From: CBDCDJ01 sp965215355
GTDB taxonomy: Bacteria; Deinococcota; Deinococci; Deinococcales; Trueperaceae
Assembly: GCA_965215355.1 (NCBI GenBank)
Contig: CBDCDJ010000007.1
Span: 3,162,001-3,226,000, forward strand
Length of the DNA: 64,000 nt
Direction of reading: 5' to 3'
Position numbers and translations under genes: made by a program. The first letter of the stretch is position 1, and each line of letters begins with the position of its first letter. Below the pieces are notes generated by a model, which made no database searches, was not told the DNA's origin, and was given only the letters and a program-made list of their open reading frames with translations. Below, in pieces: positions 59,100-64,000 of the stretch.

Positions 59100-60343
59100 G
59101 ACGCGCGTCCTGCCGCGGCTTCGGCGTCGCGCCAGTGCTCGAGCAGCCCCTGAAAGTGCGCGTTGAACTGTTCGCGCTCGTGCTCGGGAAAAGTATCGCT
59201 GACCGCGCCCCGAAGAATGCCTTTGAACTCCTCGCTGCCGACGAGGTCCCACATTGCCTCGTCTAAGTCTTTAAGCGCCGTCGCGCGAAACTCGGCAAAG
59301 CGCTCGGTCTCGAAGTGGTTGTCGGCCAGGCGTTCGTAAGCGGCGAGCTTTTCCTCGTAAGAGCGGTCCGAATCGGCGATGTCGAAGTACGGTTTGATGT
59401 TCATGGTCACGTACATGGGCCGCTCGGTCACCGCGCAGAACACGCTCCAGGCGTAGAGCGACTTTATGGTCCACGGGAAGTAGTAGTGCAAACTCGTCAA
59501 CGCGATGTCCGGGCAGGCGTTGGCGAAGTCCATCGGCCACAAAGTGCCGTTTTTCAGAATCGACTCGCACGAGTTGAAGTCCCAACGGAAAAAAGCGTTG
59601 ATGATTTTCGTCACCGTGACCGCTTCGCGGCCCTGCTCGGGCGTCAAAAAGTCATGCGCGACCGAGTAGCGCGCGTGCATCGGCTGGCCGGGGTCGTAGC
59701 GCAGGCTGATGACCTGCGGCCCGATGCCCAAGCTCCGCACGAACACCTCGTAGTCGACTAGTCCGCGTTGCAGGTGCATCATCGTTTGGCCCGAGGCGTC
59801 GTAAGCGTGCATCAGCGCGGCCTCGTCGTCGACTTTGCTCACCCCGCGCCAGCCGCCGCCGTCGAAGGGTTTCATAAAGAGCGGATAACCGACCTCGCGC
59901 GCGATGGCGGGCAGGTCAAACAGGTCGTGGTACTTCTGCGCGGTGCGCTGGTAACGCTCGTTGTCGGGGCCGACCTTTTGCGGCACGAGCACGGTTTCCG
60001 GCACGTTCAACCCCAGTCGAATCATCGCGCAGTAGGCCGAGTGTTTCTCCATCGACTGAAACGAAAACGGGTTGTTGAGCAGGTACACGTCGTTCATCAA
60101 GGCCGCTTTTTTAAGCCACTCGCGCGGGTTCGGGTGCCACCAGGCGAGGCGGTCGATGACCACGTCGTGCCTTACCGGGTCACGCAAACTGAACGGGTGA
60201 ATGTGGATGCGCTCGGTTTGTATCTCGAAGGTCTGGCCCCTGTAGCTGACCTTGCCCATCCGTTTTGACAGTGCCTCGAAGGTGTGCGGCCAATCTTCCT
60301 CGAGGCTTAAAAGTAAGCCGATGAGTTTGCGCTGCGTGTCCAT
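59096..60343 (-). CDS. ATP-grasp ligase partnered with the GCS2-type ligase
   Basis: A 415-residue ATP-grasp protein. The nucleotide-binding lysine lies in YPLFMKPFDGGGWRGVSKV (K158) with a preceding SMEKHSAYCAMIRLGLNVPETVLVP, as in RimK/glutathione-synthetase-type folds, and LWPMDFANACPDIALTSLHYYFP may bind substrate and Mg. The N-terminal 95 residues (VIDRLAWWHPNPREWLKKAALMNDVYLLNNPFSF) resemble the pre-ATP-grasp domain. It likely forms an amide bond on the product or substrate of the adjacent GCS2 enzyme. ATG 60343 follows GGGAGG. It is the first gene of the pair. Confidence 0.82.
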   Translation of the reverse strand: MDTQRKLIGLLLSLEEDWPHTFEALSKRMGKVSYRGQTFEIQTERIHIHPFSLRDPVRHDVVIDRLAWWHPNPREWLKKAALMNDVYLLNNPFSFQSMEKHSAYCAMIRLGLNVPETVLVPQKVGPDNERYQRTAQKYHDLFDLPAIAREVGYPLFMKPFDGGGWRGVSKVDDEAALMHAYDASGQTMMHLQRGLVDYEVFVRSLGIGPQVISLRYDPGQPMHARYSVAHDFLTPEQGREAVTVTKIINAFFRWDFNSCESILKNGTLWPMDFANACPDIALTSLHYYFPWTIKSLYAWSVFCAVTERPMYVTMNIKPYFDIADSDRSYEEKLAAYERLADNHFETERFAEFRATALKDLDEAMWDLVGSEEFKGILRGAVSDTFPEHEREQFNAHFQGLLEHWRDAEAAAGRAS

Positions 60344-60446
60344 TGCCTTTCAAGCCTCCCAGTTTACGTGACGAACCTGAGTCTGTATCTCTGGTCTCTA
60401 TTTAACCACGCCGCCGGTGAGTGAGAGGAAAGGTGACGGGATTTGT

Positions 60447-63401
60447 TTACTTGAGTTGTAATGGCCCAAAGGCAGGTAGCGGTAGACCCGTGCCGGCACT
60501 CTTGACCACGTTCTGCAACTGCGGGGTTGGGTAGGACGAGGGTTTGAACGAAGGTGGCATGTAGCGCAAGTAAAGGGGAGAAGAAGTCGAGCTGACGGTA
60601 ATCAGAATAGTCGATGGGTCGTTGGGGTCACGGCTGATGCTCGAGATGTTGCCACCCAAGCCCGAGTAACTGCTTCCGCCTGCAGACACGTTGAAGTAGC
60701 CCTCATAGTCCGAGCTACTGTTGATGGATTGAGTAGTGTTCACTCTGATAACGTTTCCGTTCAGGGTGACGCCGTTGGACTCGAGCCGTGGCCCGGTGCC
60801 GTCTACGCCCTGGCCCAAGACATGCTCCTGATAAGCTAGCGCGATGCGGTCACCAAGAATCTTTTGTCCCTCGGCGCTCAGGTGATTGTTCTCAACCAAG
60901 GGCAGGTCGTGGGTCACCACCATGTAAAAGGTGTTGCGGCGGTCACCGGGGTTGCCGTATTGGGTTTCCATCAAGCGCTGCTTTTCACGGATGTTTTGGT
61001 AGTTGACGTTCTTAAAGCTGTCCGACTCGTTCGGAGCGATGAGCCGCCGTGCGATTTGGGCGTAGATGATGGGCGGGTCGTTCAACTCGTTCTCAAAAGC
61101 GTTCATAACCAAGTTCGTGTCAGGAATGAAGTTGCTGTTGCCTTGTTCGCTTTCACCCTGGTACCAGATGATGCCGGTGACCGGCCCGCCTTCGGCGGGC
61201 GCGGGTGCGTTAGGCGCGGTTCCGGCCGAAACTTGGGCGCGGTAGTTGGCGCTGCCGAACAGGGTGTTGCGGTTCAAGCGGTCGCTCGGCACGTTCCAAC
61301 TGCCGTCTTCACACGTCGTCAAGCAACTGCCGCCCTTAGCGCTCTGGATAAGGAAGACCTTTTTACCGGTGGCGTTGAACAGGTTTTTGCCGAGCCGCAC
61401 TCCGAACGAGTGGCCTGCGCCAAAAGCAAACTGAGGGTCTGTATCTTCGCTCACTTGATCTATTTGGTTGAGGTTGCTGTCGGTGGGCTCGCTGGCTTGT
61501 TTCCAAACGTAGTCGTTGCCGAGCATCCGCACTTCCGGGATACCGGGTTCAACGTTGCTCAACTCACCTCGGCTCGAGGCGTTCGACTGTCCGGCGATGA
61601 GCAGGGTGATGTTCGCAGGTTTTGAGCTGACTTGCTTAACTTGTATTGTAAAACCCTGAGTTATTGTGTTCCCCGACCCATCCTCACTTTCCACCTCAAC
61701 GCTGTAACTTTTCTTAGTTTCAAAGTCAAAACTTTCAGCCGTTTTGAGCGCGTTGCCGTCAATAGTAAACTTGGCGTTGTCATTGCTGCCATCGACAAAG
61801 CTATAAGTGAAGGTGCTGCTGTCGATGTCGGCAGTGCTGAAAGTTCCAACCACAGTGCCGACAGGCTTGTTCTCATCCACGCTGCTGTTACTCAAAGTGA
61901 GCGCGCTCGGTGCGTCGTCAACGGGCGTAACCGTCACGTTCACGGTGATGGTATCTTCACCGCCTTCACCATCAACTACTTTGACAACAAACTTGTCCGA
62001 GCCGTTGTAATTGGCGTTCGGGCTGTAGGTCACGTCTTTAGAAGCGCCGGTTCCGCTCACGCTTGCCGTACCGTACGCCGCTCCGCTGCTCACGCTCCAG
62101 GTAAGCGTGCTGCTGTCTACGTCGCTGGCGTTCAAAGTCAACGCGAAAGCTGTCGGCGCACCGTCCTCACTCATGGTGACCGAAACGCTGTCACCCCCAG
62201 CAATCACAGGCGCGTCGTTGACAGGGTTTATCGTCAAACTGACCGTCTGGACTTCCGAGTCCTCCGTGCCGTCGTTTGCCTTGAAGGTAAAGCTGTCCGC
62301 CCCGCTGTAATCCTTGTTCGGGGTATAGGTCAGCTTGCCGGTGCCGGCGTTCAGCCCGCTCAGCTTGCCGTGCTCGGGTTGCTTCACAACCGCATAGGTC
62401 AGCGCGTCGTTGTCGGCATCTTGGGCCGTAAGCGTGATGATTTTGGCGTTGTCCTCATTTAGTGAAACACTTTGAGCTTTGGCGACGGGTTGGTCGTTCA
62501 CCACACCCACTTTGATGATGACGGTCGCCTCCGCCGAAGTCAGTTCGCCGTCCGAAACGACGAAGGTAAAGCTGTCGGTGCCGTTGTAGTCCTGGGACGG
62601 GGTGTAGGTGACTTTGTGCGTGGTGGGCTCGAGCGCGCCCAGCGTGCCGTGCGTCGGCTCGCGCGTCACGACGTACTCGAGGTCGGCCCCTTCCGGGTCG
62701 CTGCCGGAAAGGGTGACGACCACGGGCGTCTCCTCGGGCGTGCTGCGCGTTTGCGCGTTGGCCGTGGGCGCGTCGTTGACCGCGGTCACGTTGACGGTGA
62801 CGGTCGCCACGGCCGAACTCAGCTTCCCGTCCGAAACCGAAAAAGTGAAGGTGTCCACGCCGTTGAAGTTGGGGTTGGGGGTGTAGCTGACTTCGCCCGT
62901 GTCGGGGTTGAGGCCGCTCAAGCTGCCGTTTTGGGGCTCGGTGACGATGCTGTAGCGCAAACGGTCGCCGTCAGGGTCGCTGCCTGAAAGTTGCACGGTA
63001 ACCGCCTTGCCCTCTCGGGTGCTCTTGGTGACGCTTTCCGAGACCGGCGTGCGGTTGGTGGGAGCGGGTGTGTCTTTGGGTTGCACGGTGACTGTTTGTT
63101 TGTACTGGTTGCTGCCCGCATCGTTGGAGATGGTGAGCGTGTATTCGGTCGTCGTGGTTGGCGAAACCGTCGCGCTTGTCTGACCGGTCACGTTACCGAT
63201 GTCGGGTGTCAGGGTCAGGGTTGCACCGGGGGTCGCGTCCGTCCAGGAGAGGGTGGTGCTTTCGCCTGCGGTAAGGGTGCTTTTCTCGGCGGTGAAGTTG
63301 GTGACGGTGGGAACGACAGGGTCGGGGGTAGTAGTGGGCTGTGAACAGGCGGCCAAAACAATCATCAGGACGAACAGGGCGGGTACATAAGCTCGAGTCA
63401 C
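60447..63401 (-). CDS. Large lipoprotein: Ig-like repeats and SASA-type carbohydrate esterase
   Basis: 984 residues. TRAYVPALFVLMIVLAAC gives a lipoprotein signal with lipobox LAAC (C19). One bacterial Ig-like domain (VPTVTNFTAEKSTLTAGESTTLSW) is followed by four cadherin/tandem-95-type repeats, each ending G.DSFTF.VSDG...S...TV...V..VNDAP, then a cadherin-like unit (SVDENKPVGTVVGTFSTADIDSSTFTYSF). The C-terminal SASA/DUF303 esterase domain has GQSNASSRGE (nucleophile S606), IIWYQGESEQG and ENNHLSAEGQ. It probably deacetylates surface or environmental polysaccharide. GTG 63401 is chosen since GAGAGG lies 7 nt upstream and the signal starts there. Confidence 0.85.
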   Translation of the reverse strand: MTRAYVPALFVLMIVLAACSQPTTTPDPVVPTVTNFTAEKSTLTAGESTTLSWTDATPGATLTLTPDIGNVTGQTSATVSPTTTTEYTLTISNDAGSNQYKQTVTVQPKDTPAPTNRTPVSESVTKSTREGKAVTVQLSGSDPDGDRLRYSIVTEPQNGSLSGLNPDTGEVSYTPNPNFNGVDTFTFSVSDGKLSSAVATVTVNVTAVNDAPTANAQTRSTPEETPVVVTLSGSDPEGADLEYVVTREPTHGTLGALEPTTHKVTYTPSQDYNGTDSFTFVVSDGELTSAEATVIIKVGVVNDQPVAKAQSVSLNEDNAKIITLTAQDADNDALTYAVVKQPEHGKLSGLNAGTGKLTYTPNKDYSGADSFTFKANDGTEDSEVQTVSLTINPVNDAPVIAGGDSVSVTMSEDGAPTAFALTLNASDVDSSTLTWSVSSGAAYGTASVSGTGASKDVTYSPNANYNGSDKFVVKVVDGEGGEDTITVNVTVTPVDDAPSALTLSNSSVDENKPVGTVVGTFSTADIDSSTFTYSFVDGSNDNAKFTIDGNALKTAESFDFETKKSYSVEVESEDGSGNTITQGFTIQVKQVSSKPANITLLIAGQSNASSRGELSNVEPGIPEVRMLGNDYVWKQASEPTDSNLNQIDQVSEDTDPQFAFGAGHSFGVRLGKNLFNATGKKVFLIQSAKGGSCLTTCEDGSWNVPSDRLNRNTLFGSANYRAQVSAGTAPNAPAPAEGGPVTGIIWYQGESEQGNSNFIPDTNLVMNAFENELNDPPIIYAQIARRLIAPNESDSFKNVNYQNIREKQRLMETQYGNPGDRRNTFYMVVTHDLPLVENNHLSAEGQKILGDRIALAYQEHVLGQGVDGTGPRLESNGVTLNGNVIRVNTTQSINSSSDYEGYFNVSAGGSSYSGLGGNISSISRDPNDPSTILITVSSTSSPLYLRYMPPSFKPSSYPTPQLQNVVKSAGTGLPLPAFGPLQLK

Positions 63402-63673
63402 TTCTAAACCTCTCGATTTCTCTTGAGACGATGTTTCACCCAAGTTTGCTTTAGGTGACGGGTTTTTGGTGGGAGTACCGCTCCGCCGAGAGCAGACCGA
63501 AATTTCCAAGCTTCAAAATAGCTTTAGAAAAAGGATGAGTTGACCCCCTTAAATGAGTTATTGATGATAATATAACCTGCCAATTTACGTGAATCAAGCC
63601 TGCATTTCCGGGAAATTCGATCAACTCGAGGCAGCGGGTTCTACCGTTGTCCTATAGGGTGCAGGGTAAACTA
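63402..63673. other. Spacer between the esterase lipoprotein and the IS remnant
   Basis: About 270 bases, AT-rich near 63510-63600 (TTGATGATAATATAACC). The lipoprotein's promoter should lie here, but no leaderless-type box is at its start; a TATAAC-like -10 candidate could read leftward. No gene seen. Confidence 0.35.
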
Positions 63674-64000
63674 GAGGGTATTTGAAAAATAAAACCCCCG
63701 CCTGTGGTTGGGTAGGGGTTGATGATGAATCGAAAGCAGTATACAACAGACTTAAGGGATGAAGAATGGCCGGTGCTGGAGCCGTACTTAGCGCGTTTGA
63801 TGCCTGAACGTGGGAAGGGGCGCAAACTAAAGTACGACCTCCGGCTACCGATAGACGCGCTACGGTATGTACTCAAAAATGGCTGCACCTGGCGCGCCTT
63901 GCCGGGTGACTTTCCCCGCGTGGCAGAGCGTGTACTACCACTTTGCGAAGTAGCGAAAGCTGGGACTGTGGCGCAAGCTCAACAAACACCTGCGACGTAA
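63674..64000 (+). mobile_element. IS5-family element, left end and degenerate transposase
   Basis: ATG 63725 opens MNRKQYTTDLRDEEWPVLEPYL, then KYDLRLPIDALRYVLKNGCTWRALPGDFP, an IS5-type (DUF4096) transposase N-terminus. In the CCCC at 63913-63916 one extra C shifts the frame, so the chain ends in unrelated residues at TAA 63998. In the other frame AWQSVYYHFAK and RKLGLWRKLNKHLR continue the family but with TAG at 63951-63953 where TGG is expected. The left end may be GAGGGTATTTG from 63674, just after CTA; the right end is outside the window, so boundaries are tentative. Confidence 0.75.

Overview
The window is 64 kb of GC-rich bacterial chromosome, densely packed with short spacers and many 4-nt start/stop overlaps. 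The best fit is a member of the Deinococcota, most likely Trueperaceae-like. This is an inference from the following: an archaeal/eukaryal-type ProRS with a C-terminal zinc domain; a class II (B12) ribonucleotide reductase; the short HisG/HisZ pair; a class II CPD photolyase; RNHCP, DUF1206, DUF427 and Uma2 proteins; and TANNNT -10 boxes lying 5-8 nt before many start codons, as in leaderless Deinococcus genes. No rRNA, tRNA, CRISPR array or prophage was found. Most genes are housekeeping, with a few accessory spots.

Layout. 0-6 kb: a partial ATP-grasp protein, a class IV aminotransferase, proS, a Uma2 nuclease, a methyltransferase and a 2H phosphoesterase. 6.2-10.5 kb: an exopolysaccharide cluster (O-antigen polymerase-like protein, GDP-mannose dehydrogenase, XrtA-type glycosyltransferase). 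10.5-14.9 kb: nrdJ with a 436-residue LAGLIDADG intein, behind NrdR-like boxes. 14.9-25.5 kb: mostly minus-strand housekeeping genes (M1 peptidase, hisG-hisZ, HIT, a second 2H phosphoesterase, proB, ispF, a DEDD exonuclease with a WYL-like tail, an inositol monophosphatase). 25.6-37.4 kb: a lipoprotein, an NDH-2, a Gfo/Idh/MocA oxidoreductase, gyrB, an ankyrin membrane protein, GDPD-proA and a VapBC-like toxin-antitoxin pair. 37.4-45.8 kb: amidohydrolase, EamA, enoyl-CoA hydratase and RNHCP genes; then a decayed PIN toxin-antitoxin locus abutting an AT-rich unknown gene; a frameshifted MpaB-family oxygenase; and a photolyase. 45.8-54 kb: DUF427, MOSC, M20 peptidase, NarL-type regulator, dsRNA-binding protein, GNAT, and a DUF1800-DUF1501 exported pair. 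54-64 kb: lon, an aldo/keto reductase, a GCS2/ATP-grasp ligase operon, a large Ig-repeat SASA-esterase lipoprotein, and a degenerate IS5-type transposase at the right edge.

Genome-scale signals matter as much as single genes. The palindrome CTCGAG occurs about 145 times by eye, where composition predicts about 20. Fifteen or more genes carry a -10 box placed for leaderless transcription, which was used here to fix several starts. Spacers hold perfect palindromes, paired dispersed repeats and small tandem duplications. Three genes (DUF167, MpaB family, IS5 transposase) carry simple frameshifts that may be real decay or assembly error. I see no unmistakable new multi-gene system. The best candidates for a second look are the GCS2/ATP-grasp operon, the AT-rich gene beside the truncated PIN toxin, the DEDD-WYL fusion, and the CTCGAG iteration.
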